In this document: in pieces, positions 1 to 10,794 of the stretch | How the letters are laid out: every line of letters begins with the position of its first letter | Numbering within the stretch: the first letter of the stretch is position 1 | Assembly (NCBI GenBank): GCA_003427395.1 | Contig: BFEA01000071.1 | Span: forward strand, 390,997-448,604 | Origin: Chara braunii | Taxonomy: Eukaryota > Streptophyta > Charophyceae > Charales > Characeae | Reading direction: 5' to 3' | DNA length: 57,608 bases | The notes under the pieces: model-generated | Told to the model about the DNA's origin: nothing | Database searches by the model: none | Seen by the model: the letters and a program-made list of their open reading frames with translations, nothing else | Made by a program: the position numbers and the translations under genes

Positions 1-36
1 TTTTTTTGGTTCGGCTATTCTAACGCCGTTATTCTT

Positions 37-97
37 CCCTCCTCCTCATCCTCCTCCTCTCCCTCCTCCTCCTCCTCCTCCTATTCCTCCTCATCTT

Positions 98-131
<34 letters not shown>

Positions 132-427
132 TCCCCCCTACTCCTCCTCATCTTCTTCCTCCTCCTCCTCCTCCTCATCTTCTTCCTCCTCCTCCTTTCC
201 TCCTCCTCCTCCTCATCTTTTTCCTCCTCCTCCTCCTCATCTTCTTCCTCCTCCTCCTCCCCCTCCTCATCTTCTTCCTCCTCCTCCTCCTCATCTTCTT
301 CCTCCTCCTCCTCCTCTTCTTCCTCCTCCTCCTCCTCCTCTTCCTTCTCCTACTCCTCCTCCTCCTCATCTTCCTCCTCCTCCTCCTCCTCCTCCTCTTC
401 CTTCTCCTCCTCCTCTTCATCTTCCTC
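37..427. repeat. (TCC)n microsatellite
   Basis: Almost pure pyrimidine tract built from TCC/CTC triplets with interspersed TCT-TCT blocks. The frames open across it (Arg/Lys-rich or Glu-rich) are by-products of the repeat and are not genes. It directly abuts the hAT transposase frame that starts just after it. Confidence 0.95.
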
Positions 428-434
428 CCGTTCT

Positions 435-3386
435 GTGTATGCGGAGATAGGGTGTCTAAGAGGGCTGAGATCCGTACTTGCTGTGTGTTTTGCCGGTGTC
501 ATGCAGGGCAAGATGTCAGCCAAGCATCTCACAGAGCAGATGAAGCTGCACTTCATCGTGGAGGGCGTTGCGGGGAAATATGCATTCAAGGAATCGAAGC
601 GGTGGAAGTGCAAGTACTGCGACCACCGTTTCATCGGGACTGCGACGAAACTCACGAAACACTTCCTCGAAAAGTGCAGCCTTGACTATTGCACAACGGA
701 AATGTCGGTGGAGGAGAGGGTGAGGAGGGAAGAGGGGATAAGGCAAGGGAAGTGGCTTGCTCGCGTGCTGACGCACGGAGAGGCACTAGGGTCCGGGCCC
801 AGCAATTCGCAGACCGCCGCTGAAAACGTCCCTCAGTTTCGTAGCTCGGAGGTGGGTGCAGCGGGCATCACCGATGAAACACCCACGCCTCAATCGACTG
901 CAGGCACAATTCATGGATCGAAGGCATCGAAGGCAGTTCCAAAGGGACCTTTGCGGCAAACATTGATCGAGGAGGCCGACAGTGTTATCACGCGAAACGA
1001 GCGGACGAGTCGGTTTCTCGACAGGTTTCTAACCTGAACAAACCAACCGTTCAGTTTGGTGGAGAATGAGTATTTCCTAGAGTTCATTGACGCGGTGAAG
1101 AAGGCCCATCCGACGTGGATGCCGTGCAGAAGCGATGAGCAAAGGACGAAACGGCTGGACGCTGACTACGCGCGGCTTGGGGCGGAGGTGCGTTCGATGA
1201 TCCCGAAGTGGAAGAAGTCCGGGTGTATGCTGCAGATGGACGGGTGGTCCGATCACCGGAACAAGCCCCATCTGAATGTCATGGTGTCCTCGCCAGTCGG
1301 TACGGTCTTTTGGAAGTCAGTGTGCATGGAGGGCAAGGAGAAGGACGCTGAAGCTTACTTCCGTGTCTTGGATGGGGTCATCAAAGAGATCGAAGCGGAC
1401 ACAGTCGTTGGTGTCGTCATGGACAACGCAAGGGTGTGCGTCAAGGCAGGGAAGATGGTGGAGGCCGCCTATCCGAACATCTTTCGCGTCGGATGCACTG
1501 CGCATGCGCTCGATCTTGCGCTGGAGGACATGGATAAGCACATGCCTTGGATGGCGGAGGTGGTTGATGCCGGGAACAAGGTCGGCAAGTTTTTCACGAA
1601 TGTGGACAAGGCGAGGGCCATGTTCCACAACTACTCACCGAAGACGAAGTTGAAGCGCCCTGCGACAACCAGATTTGCCACCAACTTCACGATGCTCGGG
1701 TCTTTGAAGGAAATGAAGAATGCACTGGATCGCTGCGTTTGCGATGTGGGATGGGTGGAGAAGATGGTACGGGCAGAGCAGTTAGTGGTGTTCAACGAGG
1801 TGATGACCATCATTCTTGACAAGGGCGAGTTTTGGAGCAACCTCAACAAGGCGCTCGATGTGATGCAGCCCGTAGTGGAGCTGCTTCGGCTGGTGGATGG
1901 ACAAGGACCGACCATTTCGAAGGTGTACTTCAAAATGGATCGGGTTGTTCAGCGCATGCGTGCCCTCGAGTGCCTCTCAAGTGACGAGCACGAGGCGGTG
2001 GAGCGCATCCTCATGGACCGCTGGTCATTCATGACCAGCGAGCAGCATTGCGCTGCAGCCTTCCTGGATCCTGAGCACCGAATGCAGAACGCGCAGCACG
2101 ACCCGGAGGTTCGCTCAGGATATAACATCTGGCTATACTCCTGGATGCCACGAGATAAGCTCAAGGAAGTGAGCTTCCAGGTTGACCAGTGGGTCAACGC
2201 TTTAGGAGGGTTCTCCACAGAGTAGGTGCGCGAGCAAGCCAGCCAGCACCCACCAGCTTTGTGGTGGGAGGCTTTTGGCTCCAAACACGACCTCCTTGCA
2301 CCGCAAGCCATCAAATTGCTTGGCCAGGCAAGCTCCTCCGCTGCTTGTGAGCGGAACTGGAGCTTGCATGAGCTCATCTACGGGAGAAGGCGCACGAAGC
2401 TCATGCCGGAGAGGATGGTCAAGCTCGTGTACAACAATTGGAATGTCCGCCTTCTGAAGAGCATTCGGCGCGGCGGGGGGGATGAAATCCACATCCCATG
2501 GGCGTATGACGTCCCGGTGGACAAGGAGATGGAGGACTGGTACGCAGATTGGCTGAAGCGTGTCCACGGAGATGTGGAAGAAGAAGAGGTGGTTGTGGCG
2601 GACGTCGAAGACGAGGAAGACGAGTTTCCACTGCGGCGCACCTTCCAGTGCAATGACGAGGTTGACGAGAGGCTGTGTGAGGAGGAGGACTCTGTTCTCG
2701 TCGGTACAAGGGAGCGCGATTGGCACGAGTGCACGAAGCCCGGGAAATACCGTGAGCGTGAGTTGCGCAGGAGATCAGGCAACGAGTTGCCCGTGCCTGA
2801 GGAGTTGTATACGGAGGAGGGCTATGCTCTTGCATTGGCAGCTCGACGGGCGGGCACATGGGTGGAGGGTCGGGAGGAGGGACCACGGAGGAGGCNCACA
2901 AACAAGGGCAAANAGAAGNNTGNTGNCAACGCGCCCGTGCAGTGTGGCAAAAGGAAGGCTGTTGAGCAAGAACAGCCACGACCGAAATGGGGCCGTCCCA
3001 CATTGGCGGAGCAGGCAGAACGCAGGGCACGAAAGGCGGAAGAGAAGGCCGCCAAGGCAGCAGCTGACGCTGCCGCAGCAAAAGCTGCTGCGGCCAAAGC
3101 CGTTGCGGCCAAAGCCCGAGCATCGGCGAAAGCCGCCGCCAAGAACGCTGCCGCTGGGAAGACGAAGAGAGCCGCCACCATAAATGATGACGACGATGAC
3201 GATATCTCGGAAGACATCTGGGGAGATGAAGAGCTCGAAGGCTCAACATCGACTTCTTCCTGCTCAAGTGACACATCTGATTCCTGTGGGGAGGAGGGAA
3301 CGGAGGAGAGTGACGAGGAAGAAGGCGGTGAGGGTGAGGCGCAGCCGGAGGAGAGCGAGGAGGAAGAAGGGGAACAGGCGGCGTAG
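435..3386 (+). pseudogene. hAT-superfamily transposase with BED zinc finger, two in-frame stops
   Basis: One reading frame of about 983 codons runs from 435 to 3386, broken only by a TGA at 1035-1037 and a TAG at 2223-2225. Counting from 435, a BED-type finger is visible (C59-x2-C62-x13-H76-x4-C81); the Met at 501 is a sensible alternative start. The middle part has the hAT core signs: MDGWSD near 1237, VVMDNARV near 1420 and CTAHALDLAL near 1490. The last part has WWEAFG and then SSSAACERNWS, the hAT C-terminal dimerisation motif, near 2330-2365. The tail is Ala/Lys-rich (3000-3170) and then strongly acidic. Ns at 2896-2946 make six residues unreadable. The protein would cut and paste its own element. 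The stops suggest a recently dead copy, although a 30-base GT-AG segment at 1025-1054 could in principle remove the first. I could not identify terminal inverted repeats or an 8-bp target duplication. Confidence 0.85.
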
Positions 3387-3683
3387 GGTGCACCCGCTGT
3401 GCTGTTTTGGCAGACAAACTCAAGTTACTAAGCAATTCGAATGTTGAACTTGTGGATCTTTTTTATATAAGTTTTTAACTTTTTGTCAAGTTTTCTGTTG
3501 TCTTTCTCATTCTTTGCTGTGTGTGGTGCATCATCGATTGTTCATAGTTTGTTTTCTGTGTTTTTGTGATGCCATACCGCCGCTCGATTGCATGGATGCA
3601 ATGAAGGCCTGCTGCCGTGTTTCGTCTTCGCACTCCAAATGCAGGTGAGTGGGACACCCCCCCCCTTCAACCACTCGAATCAC
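3387..3683. other. 3' flank of hAT frame, no gene seen
   Basis: AT-rich sequence after the transposase stop with T-rich runs. It probably holds the 3' untranslated part of the hAT element. I see no convincing coding frame, and no terminal repeat could be paired with the left side. Confidence 0.4.
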
Positions 3684-3735
3684 AAAAAAAAAAAAAAAAA
3701 AAAAAGGAACAGGAAGAAAAAAAAAGAACAGGAAG
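3684..3735 (+). repeat. A-rich tract
   Basis: A run of about 21 A followed by a GGAACAGGAAGAAAA-type duplication. It could be the poly(A) tail of a retro-insertion whose body I cannot identify. Confidence 0.6.
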
Positions 3736-3879
3736 AAAATAAAACAGAGTTTCACTGTTTCACTAACTGTAACAACTTCAACTACCTGGACCTGCGTGGA
3801 CAGAACGGTACATAGGCCCGACCTGTGCTCGGGAAAATGCATTGTCTTTACTGAATCGGCACACTGTGCACAGAGGTCT

Positions 3880-4008
3880 CGAGGCCCTGTGCGCACAGCG
3901 CACAGCGCACGGCGCAGAGTGCGCTCATCGAAAAAAGGCCGCACTGCGCACATCGCACCGCACCGCACAGCGCACCGCACCGCGCAGCGCACCGCACCAG
4001 GGCGCCGC
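3880..4008. repeat. GC-rich tandem GCGCAC / GCACC repeat
   Basis: Dense irregular tandem of GCGCACAGC and CGCACCGCACC words. It looks like the subterminal repeats found near the ends of some DNA transposons, or a short CpG-rich satellite. It lies exactly between the hAT frame and the start of the LINE homology. Confidence 0.6.
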
Positions 4009-4012
4009 AAGT

Positions 4013-4596
4013 ATGCTCCAAACCTTCGCTGCACAACGCTGGGAGGGTATACGCATAAGAGAAAGAATGACACGACATCAAAAGGAAGGTTCTATGGATA
4101 AAAAAAATTTCGGTATGGCCCGGGCACGCATGCGTAGAACAAAAATAGAAGCGTTATATGACCCGCAGTCGGGTCGCAATGACATGGCCACCTCTACCCC
4201 TGAATGCACACGGATAGCCAGAACTTTTTTCAAAGACTTATTTACCTCGAGAGGTGGCCAACAAGAGAAAGAGATCAGGGAGAAAAAAATCACAGAATTT
4301 TTAAACCCGATGACAAAATCCGTGACAGGCCAACAAAGAATGGATCTGGACCGGCCCCTATCCAAAGAGGAAATCTGGTCAGCGATGATGCAAATGGATG
4401 AGGAAAAAAAAACGGGGCCGGACGGACTCCCCAAGGAGTTCTGGGAGACCTTCTGGTCTCAAATGGCCCCGGACCTCATGAAATTCTATCGCCTAGTTTG
4501 GGAGATGGGGAGTACAGGGAAGCTGGTGGGGCAAGGTATCCTCACGTTGCTGCATAAAAAAGGAGACATGATGAATATCCGAAACTACCGCCCTAT
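4013..4596 (+). pseudogene. LINE copy 1: linker and start of reverse transcriptase
   Basis: The frame carries the ECTRIARTFFKDLFTS-like linker, the KKTGPDGLPKEFW motif (RT block 1) and LLHKKGD...NIRNYRPI (block 2). It runs directly into the U2-derived insertion inside the RNYRPI motif. The same motif resumes after the insertion at 4695, so the reading was continuous before that event. It is a fragment of ORF2, which makes cDNA by target-primed reverse transcription. Confidence 0.85.
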
Positions 4597-4707
4597 AATA
4601 CATTTCTCAGCCTTTTGGCTAAGATCAAGTGTAGTATCTATTCTGATCAGTTAAAAAAAAATAAATAAAAAAAAAAAATAAATAAAAAAAATTCACTACC
4701 GCCCTAT
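4584..4707 (+). pseudogene. U2 snRNA 5'-end retro-insertion with A-rich tail and 13-bp target-site duplication
   Basis: Bases 4598-4652 match the first ~55 nt of spliceosomal U2 snRNA, including the invariant CTTTTGGCTAAGATCAAGTG word and the branch-point-pairing GTAGTA. The U2 sequence stops at about position 55 and passes straight into an A-rich tail with TAAATAAA steps (4653-4691). The insertion is flanked by identical 13-bp copies of the target, ACTACCGCCCTAT, at 4584-4596 and 4695-4707. An intact RNA 5' end, missing RNA 3' part, A tail and target duplication show insertion by LINE machinery into the older LINE. It cannot be a functional U2 gene because the Sm site and 3' stem-loops are absent. 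A SINE with a snRNA-derived head is an alternative to a one-off chimera. Confidence 0.9.
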
Positions 4708-5347
4708 CACGCTGCTTACCGTCGTGTATAAGATGTTGGCGAAAGCCTTGGCAAATCGGTTAATTTCGGTGCTGGATCAGATTATCCATCCGACACAAAC
4801 TGATTTTGTCAAGGGCCGTAGGATCCAAGATAATATTTTGTTGGTCAATGAACTCCTTAAACTAACCAGGCAGGATAAACAAAACGTGGCCGTGGTCTTC
4901 AATGATTTTGAGAAAGCCCGCGACCACGTTGACTGGCAGTTTTTGGATAGTTGCATGGAAAAAATGAATATAGGCTCGGTATTTCGCCGCTGGACCGAAA
5001 TTCTGCACCGTAACGCAACCACAAGTGTCCAGGTGAACAGCAGATTGGCGCCTCCATTTCCGCTGCAACGGTCTGTCCGCCAAGGCGACCCGTTGGCACC
5101 TTTCCTATTCATAATTGTGATGGAGGCGCTAGCAGCGAACCTCCAGGCAAACAAGGATCTAAAAAAACTACACACCTCGGCCATCCCCGAAGAAGCAATC
5201 CCCATCTGTTCAATGCTTGGGGACGATCTGACACTAATTGTGGATGCTACCATTGAAAATATGGAAGAGATCAGACGACTTTTTGACAGGTTCACAGGAG
5301 TCTCAGACATGACTGTCAATTGGGGTAACAAAACACGGGGATGGTGA
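4695..5347 (+). pseudogene. LINE copy 1: reverse transcriptase core
   Basis: Continues from YRPITLLTVVYKMLAKALANR through the FNDFEKARDHVDW block (normally FDFEKAYDRVDW), RQGDPLAPFLF and the catalytic block. That block here reads MLGDDL instead of the F/YADD expected for an active enzyme. A stop follows NWGNKTRGW. The changed catalytic residue and the stop argue for a long-dead copy. Confidence 0.85.
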
Positions 5348-5412
5348 TTCACCACCAAGGGGTGCGCCCTCCGGAGCTACTCTGAGTTAAATGGCTCCCA
5401 GAATCGCCCCCA

Positions 5413-6051
5413 GTGAGAGTGATGGGAATCATGTTGACAGCAACAGGAAGACCTGCGGCCAGCGATGATTGGATTCTTAAACCTGCACTGGAGAAGCTGG
5501 CACGCTGGACTGATCAACACACCTCCTTGATTGGTAGGGCGTTAGTGATTAATAGTGTGGTGCTGGCCGCTCTATGGTACAAGTCTGCAGTATGGGCACT
5601 TAGCAAGGATGCAATACGGTCGCTTAGGCGACAAATAACAGTCTTGTTGTGGAGAAGTAACAGAGAGCTTCCAAATGTTATCAGCAAGGTGGCTTGGCTA
5701 TCGGTAATCCAACCCAAAGACAAAGGGGGCTTGGGGATTTTGGATCCCGATACTTAGACCACAGTGATAATGGTTCAATGGATCAAGAGGCTGGTGCTCA
5801 CACAGGACCTTCCCTGGTATGCCTTGGCACTGGAGCAGATCGCCCGGCTGGCCCCGCAAGCACCACAAACAGTTGACCCCCTGACTTGGCTAGAAGACCG
5901 TTTCTGGTCTATCCCACGACGCTCCCGCGCCGACCAGACCACGAGCCGGGGCGCAGCCCGTGGCGACCTTGCCAGGGATGATTTCTGGATCCGATGCTTG
6001 CGAGCTTGGCGCCAGCTCCCGCTCCCAGATAAACCCGGACCAACCAGGTGA
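5413..6051 (+). pseudogene. LINE copy 1: post-RT (thumb/connection) region
   Basis: Two short frames (5413-5757 and 5764-6051) encode the region after RT: LIGRALVINSVVLAALWY, then the KDKGGLGILDP motif that is common in plant and algal L1-type ORF2, then VQWIKRLV...LPWYALALEQ. The same GGLGI(L/I)D motif recurs in the two long minus-strand LINEs of this window, which supports a single broad family. Confidence 0.8.
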
Positions 6052-6216
6052 GAGGAGGTGGCTAGACAACCCCTGTATGGGAACATAAATATCACGGACT
6101 GGAATGGGAGGATATTCTGCAGTTCAGACCCCTGGAGCAACTGGGTTGAAAAAGGCATACTTAGAGTTAAAGATATCTAGGATTCAGAAAACAAGGACTG
6201 GAAAACGGCGCCACAG

Positions 6217-7517
6217 ATGAGGACATCATTGAAACACTGTCATAACATAGAAAGGAATCTGGACCAGCTGATCTTCGCAATCCCCCTAGATTGGGTGCGC
6301 ATTTTGGGCAGGGGACCAAGGCTAGTGGAAGGGGATTGGGTTGCTACTCCGGGAGACTCGGAGAGTGTAGGGAGTGTCGTAGAGGTACACACATATGAAA
6401 TATTGGTAAACCTCTTCTATAAGGGAACCGACAATGTGCTAACCAGATACACCCCGGAAGTGACGAGATGGTGGCGGAACGCTGATCTGCACAGGATCCG
6501 GGTGTTTAAAAACAAGGAAGATTGGATAGCATACCGACCGCAGACCCGCCTTGTAGACCTCCCCTTCGACCCTGAGGAATGGCAATGGCCCCCTGCACAC
6601 AGAACCCGGGTGACTAAAAATGTAATGCTTTCGTGCCTGACTGTGAAGGCCACGTATAGGTTACTGCGCCCCAGAGTAAACTTGAAAACATTGTCAAGAC
6701 CCGTTGGAGGTCTCATTTGAATGTGGGGGTTGACGCTATGGCCTCGCTACAATGGCAGATAGAACACCGCTGCCTCCCCAGCAATGACTGGCTGATAGAT
6801 CGCACATACCTGGAACAGAGAGGACTGGTGCTCCCATGGTGTAAGTCATGTCACACGACGTTCCCCTCCCGCAAGATCCCGGAAACAATTGAACAAATAT
6901 TCTTGCAGTGTCCAGGGGCTGTCCTCACATGGCAATGGTGGGACAGAATCTGGAACCTGCTGGGCACGGGCTCTACCTGGCCATGGGACTGGAGGGTGAT
7001 TCTATGCGAAACATGGACTTCCCCCGCAGATAGTTCCTTCGAGAATAATATGTTTAAGATAGGGAGGAGAGCCATCCTGTGGGCAATCTGGAGGAAACGG
7101 TGCATACGTGCCATGGAAGGGGTCCACATAGCTGGGGAGGACATGACGGACATGGTCAAACAGTACGTACACCAGGATCTTAGGGTACAATGGCAGAAAG
7201 TTAAAAGTCAGCTGGATCTATTCCTGGCACAAAATGACATAAAACAAAAAATCCAACAATTTTTAGGGGACTTGCTGGGCAGCGAGAACGGAGGAAGGAT
7301 CGCCTTCATCAATTGGGACGGCGGCTGCTCCCACGAAGGTAACGAAGGCATCGATGATGGTAATCCACGGACGATCAAGAGAGATTATCAGATCTGTTTC
7401 AGAGATTGGACAACGGTGGATCCAAGAATTCCGTTGCGGCCTCCCTCGGACTTTCCTGACCCCTTTCCCCCCCATCAGCGGGCCGTAGTAGACATGCAAT
7501 GGTATGGGATGGTATGA
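6217..7517 (+). pseudogene. LINE copy 1: C-terminal zinc-binding region of ORF2
   Basis: Frames 6217-6720 and 6717-7517 overlap by four bases and are one original frame with a shift. The first has FDPEEWQWPP, found in all LINEs here. The second has a zf-RVT-like motif, CKSCH...ETIEQIFLQCPGA, in which the usual His of ETIEH is Gln, followed by GRRAILWAIWRKRCIRAMEG. This end of ORF2 binds nucleic acid during integration. The 3' untranslated region runs to the A tail at 7853-7879. Confidence 0.8.
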
Positions 7518-7852
7518 GTAGGCCTGACGGGTCAACAGAAGGGGCATCTTAATGGCAGGGGGTGGGAGGAACCAGGGTGTGATAGCAGATATCTGGCGCC
7601 AGGTTCAGGGTGAAGAAGTTCCCCCCCCTCCCAACATCCTGCTCAGTCAATCCCCTGGATCCCAGGGTAATCAATGCTGGCAGGGATATGCCTACACTTC
7701 TTTTTCTGATGCAAATTGAATTCTGTCCATGTAAGGGACGCTGGATCCGTTTTCCAGCAGGTGTTGCTCCCCACCAATAGATGGAGCTCCCCCCAGGTGC
7801 TCGTGGTGTCTGCTATTATCAGCACCACTAGCACTGACGGAGGCGTGTTTTC

Positions 7853-7879
7853 AAAAAAAAAAAAAACAAAAAAAAAACA
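7853..7879 (+). repeat. Poly(A) tail of LINE copy 1
   Basis: A14-C-A9 type tract that closes the LINE homology. It is followed by a C-rich stretch (7941-7990) unrelated to the element. Confidence 0.7.
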
Positions 7880-8282
7880 GATACAATGTGGCCATCCACG
7901 TGATCAGAATAATCAGGAAAAGCATAAGTAATGTAGAGGCGCCCCCCCCGACTTCCTATCCCCCCTTCCCCCACCCGCCTACCCCCCCAACTCCCTCTCT
8001 CTATGTATTGTCGCATACCTGCCAGCTACAAGAGCCAACTTTGCAAAACAAACGAGGAAAAGAGCAGACAGCATGAGGGAAGTAAGCCCGTTCTTTTTAC
8101 ATTTCTCTTTGAAGTTCTTTCTTTTCTGTCTTTTGGATTTCTTCATTGTTTCTCTTGAGGGAATACTAATACTATGGCTATTATGTCCAAGCAGCAAATC
8201 CCAAGATATTATACAGTCACCATGTGCACATTCCCACGCAGAGGCTGGGCAGCAGATGCCAAAGTCAGGTGAGAGTACTTAC

Positions 8283-8947
8283 TCGCTCAAGCTCTTCTGG
8301 CACGTCTCTAGCTGCTGAGCAAGCAAACGCAGTGTGTCAAGGCGACTTTCGACACTGCATGCCTCCAAGATGTTAGGGTTCCTGGCTGTGTCTGCCATGA
8401 TCTTCTTCCAGTTCTTGTCGATAACGTCAAACCGTTTGGCCTCCTCAGGAAGCTGATTCCGGATGTCGTCCGAGCCCACAAAGATGCTCTCCAAATACAT
8501 CCATTTCCTCTGGACTTGCATCCATGCATCAATAACCTCACCAATGAGACTAAGTTTCCCTTCCCATCGTCGCACTTCATCCAAAAATGGTTTGACATAA
8601 CGTGACGCCGTCATGGATTGCATGTTGAGACCCATATCCTCTAAGAGCAGCTGCACTTCATCGGTGGACCGAAGAACCCATCCCCGGTCAAGCCCCCCTT
8701 TGGTGTACTTCGCAACATCAAATTTCTGGTCTTTCCACGTGTCCGTCAGTTTCTTGATCTCTTGCTCAATATTCAACTCCTTCAACGCGGTTGTTGTAAT
8801 CTCGCTGATAACATTTGCAAAATTGTGCAGCTCCATCGCAAAAAGTTTGGCCAGCGTAAACGTTTTTGTGTCCATTTCAAAACTCTTGCCTGTCACTTGC
8901 ATTAGCTTCTCCCAGTGCCTCTTTCGCAGCGCCTCACTTTTCAGATC
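8283..8947 (-). CDS. Axonemal-type dynein heavy chain, linker-domain exon
   Basis: A 665-nt exon (221 codons plus 2 nt) with acceptor TGTGACAG|GAT at 8948 and donor GA|gtaagt at 8282. It opens with DLKSEALRKRHWEKLM, the hallmark of the DHC_N2 linker, and continues with LNIEQEIKKL, DEVQLLLED, VQRKWMYLESIFVGS, IRNQLPEEAKRF and LETCQKSLSE, all in the family order. Dynein heavy chains are the motor subunits that bend cilia and flagella. The linker swings across the AAA ring to produce the power stroke. It follows the 14159-14395 exon in frame (LPLIQ|DLKSEAL). No stop or frameshift is seen. The next exon, expected to encode the YLETKR...FPRFYF stretch, is not visible in 1-8282. Confidence 0.95.
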
Positions 8948-9112
8948 CTGTCACATCAATGTGATGAATTCACTAAGATGATGATGGCACAAGTATCGCC
9001 AAAAGTTGGGAACTGTGTAATGTACCAAGTTGTGGTTTTCCTTGTTGTTTCTCATATCCATAAATTGGTATATCTCTGAAGTATCCTTTCTTTTCGTTTG
9101 CTTTACAAGAAT

Positions 9113-9345
9113 CCTAGGCTGTTTGTCCGGGCGCCCGGGCACCCAACTTGTGCCCGGGTAAACGCCCGGGTGCCTGGCTGGGCATGAACCCCGGGCAATG
9201 TTCCAGGCAGCCCCAGCGCAAAAAAGAAATCAGAAATCTCCAGGAATAAAAAATGATGTGTAGAATTGCAATACAGACGACTATTGGCTGAGGGTCACAT
9301 CCTAGGTTGTTTGTCCGGGCGCCCGGGCGCCCAACTTGTGCCCGC
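9113..9345. repeat. Direct repeat of a GC-rich 45-bp motif (CCGGGCGCCCGGG)
   Basis: The block CCTAGG(C/T)TGTTTGTCC followed by GGGCGCCCGGGC(A/G)CCC and CAACTTGTGCCCG occurs at 9113-9158 and again at 9301-9345, about 188 bp apart and 95% or more identical. Each holds the near-palindrome CCGGGCGCCCGGG. Further CCCGGG words fill the start of the gap (9155-9200). The arrangement resembles the ends of a short non-autonomous element. Confidence 0.75.
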
Positions 9346-9639
9346 ACAGGCGATGAAATGCAGTTGTATACATTCTTGGAAGTGGTAGCATGAGTGTGCC
9401 CTCAGTGAGGGCGTCTCAGCCCCGAGGCCAGGTTGTCAGAGTCAAGAGAGACAAAGAAGGAAAGAAAAAAAGAAACACAGATTCGGCCATGATATGGGCT
9501 GGATACATTCCTCTAAGTGCCAGTGTTATCACGTTACAGTCCTCCAAGGAAACACAGCTTCAGCAGATCATGGATTCCGCCCTGCCTCACTGGCAGGGTA
9601 CTCAAAAGACAAAAAAAGAAAGAAATTCCTTGGATAGTC

Positions 9640-10790
9640 TATCCTGACCAGAGGTCTTCCCAGGCTTCATAGAGTCTAGGGCTCTTTTCATTTCTTCATT
9701 CGTGATGGGTTCATCCAGCTGGTCTGCCAAGGTTGTGGAATTGTTCTGGCCAAGTGCTTACATAATTTTTCTCTCACTTGCAACACTTGTCTTGGAGTGT
9801 GGTTGTTCTGTTTTAGAGGTGTAGAGGTTTTTGTAGAAGGATTCTGCTATTGAGATCATCTACCGTGGTTCTGATGTGAGGCCCTCTTCTCCTCTAAGTT
9901 GGTGAATGGCAGAGTTTCTTCCCCTGGATCTGATTTTCTGGAAGAAAGCCATTTCCCCCCTTTCCTCCCACTCTTTGACATTGAGATCATCTACCTTGGG
10001 TCTGATGTGAGGCCCTTTTCTCTTCTAAGTTTGTGAATGGCAGAGTTTCTTCCCCTGGATCTGATTTTCTGGAAGAAAGCCATTTTTTCCCCTTCCTTCC
10101 ACTCTTTGATTCTTGCTTTCAATCGCACCTCCTTGGCTTTCCAAGAATTTCAGTTGCCCAATACTGCCCTTGCTCTAGATAGTGTTTCCTCGTATGAGGT
10201 CGCACCTGGTTTACTTAGGAGGTTCATTTCTGCCACCTTGACTGCTGCTTTCAGTTCTTGTATGCGCTGATTCCTTTTAGCTGCTAGTTTTCTAGAGGCG
10301 ATAGAGGCTGCTTTGGATAGATTGGCTATTATGTTGGGAAGTCTGCACCCTCCTTTTCGGAGTCTATACATGAGATGGCTATTGTTTCCTTCATTCGTGG
10401 AGTGTCTAGGATGGAATTGTCAATTTTGAAGAGGCTAGGGCCTTTCTGTACTCCCAGGTCAAAGAGAAGGTTAATGAAGATTGGGCTGTGGTCTAGTCCG
10501 TTGTTGTAGGGCAGTTCGCCTATTCCAACATCGTGAATTGCTCCTCTAAGAGATTCAGATACTAGGAAGTTGTCCATTGCTGAGCTAGTTGTGTGTTGTG
10601 ATCTGTTTCTTTTCCTAAAGGTGTGTCTTCTCACTTCTGGGTGGGGGTTCTATTCGGTTCCTTTCCATCATGAGTGCGTTCATTTCCTGGGCCTCAACAA
10701 ACAAGGCTTCTTCTCTATCCGTCTGTGAGGTGGAAACCCTATCGTTAGAGGGGTCTAGTACGGTATTCCAATCTCCTACTGCATGAAACC
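9640..10790 (-). pseudogene. LINE remnant (minus): endonuclease C-terminus and linker
   Basis: Read on the minus strand, 10790 to 10620 gives GDWNTVLDPSNDR (the GDxN block of an AP-type endonuclease), then LPYNNGLDHSPI (the conserved SDHxP block), then a Lys/Glu-rich linker, and near 9645 the EEMKRALDSMKPGKTSGQD start of RT. RT proper is missing. Several frameshifts and the 131-bp duplication break it. It lies in the dynein intron in the same transcriptional sense as the host gene. Confidence 0.75.
9849..10110. repeat. 131-bp tandem duplication inside LINE remnant
   Basis: 9849-9979 and 9980-10110 are two adjacent copies (ATTGAGATCATCTACC... to ...CACTCTTTGA) with scattered mismatches. The copies have diverged slightly, so a purely computational assembly duplication is less likely here. 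Confidence 0.9.
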
Positions 10791-10794
10791 AAGA

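Larger units (their letters stand above)
4013..7879 (+). mobile_element. LINE (L1-type non-LTR retrotransposon), 5'-truncated copy 1
   Basis: The element enters in the linker between endonuclease and reverse transcriptase (a WEGIRIRERM-like start near 4037), passes through RT, the post-RT domain and a Cys/His C-terminal region, and ends in an A-rich tail at 7853-7879. The endonuclease and ORF1 are missing, as expected of 5' truncation. Frames are broken at about 4596 (by an insertion), 5347, 5757, 6051 and 6720, so the copy is inactive. Target-site duplications for the LINE itself were not found. Confidence 0.85.

Noticed and set aside
1025-1054. A 30-bp intron removing the first hAT stop
   Set aside because: GT-AG ends and an in-frame length are suggestive, but 30 bp is shorter than typical spliceosomal introns; kept only as an alternative.
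3531-4081. Minus-strand Cys/Arg/Val-rich frames
   Set aside because: Produced by the GC-rich GCGCAC repeat and the poly(A) tract.
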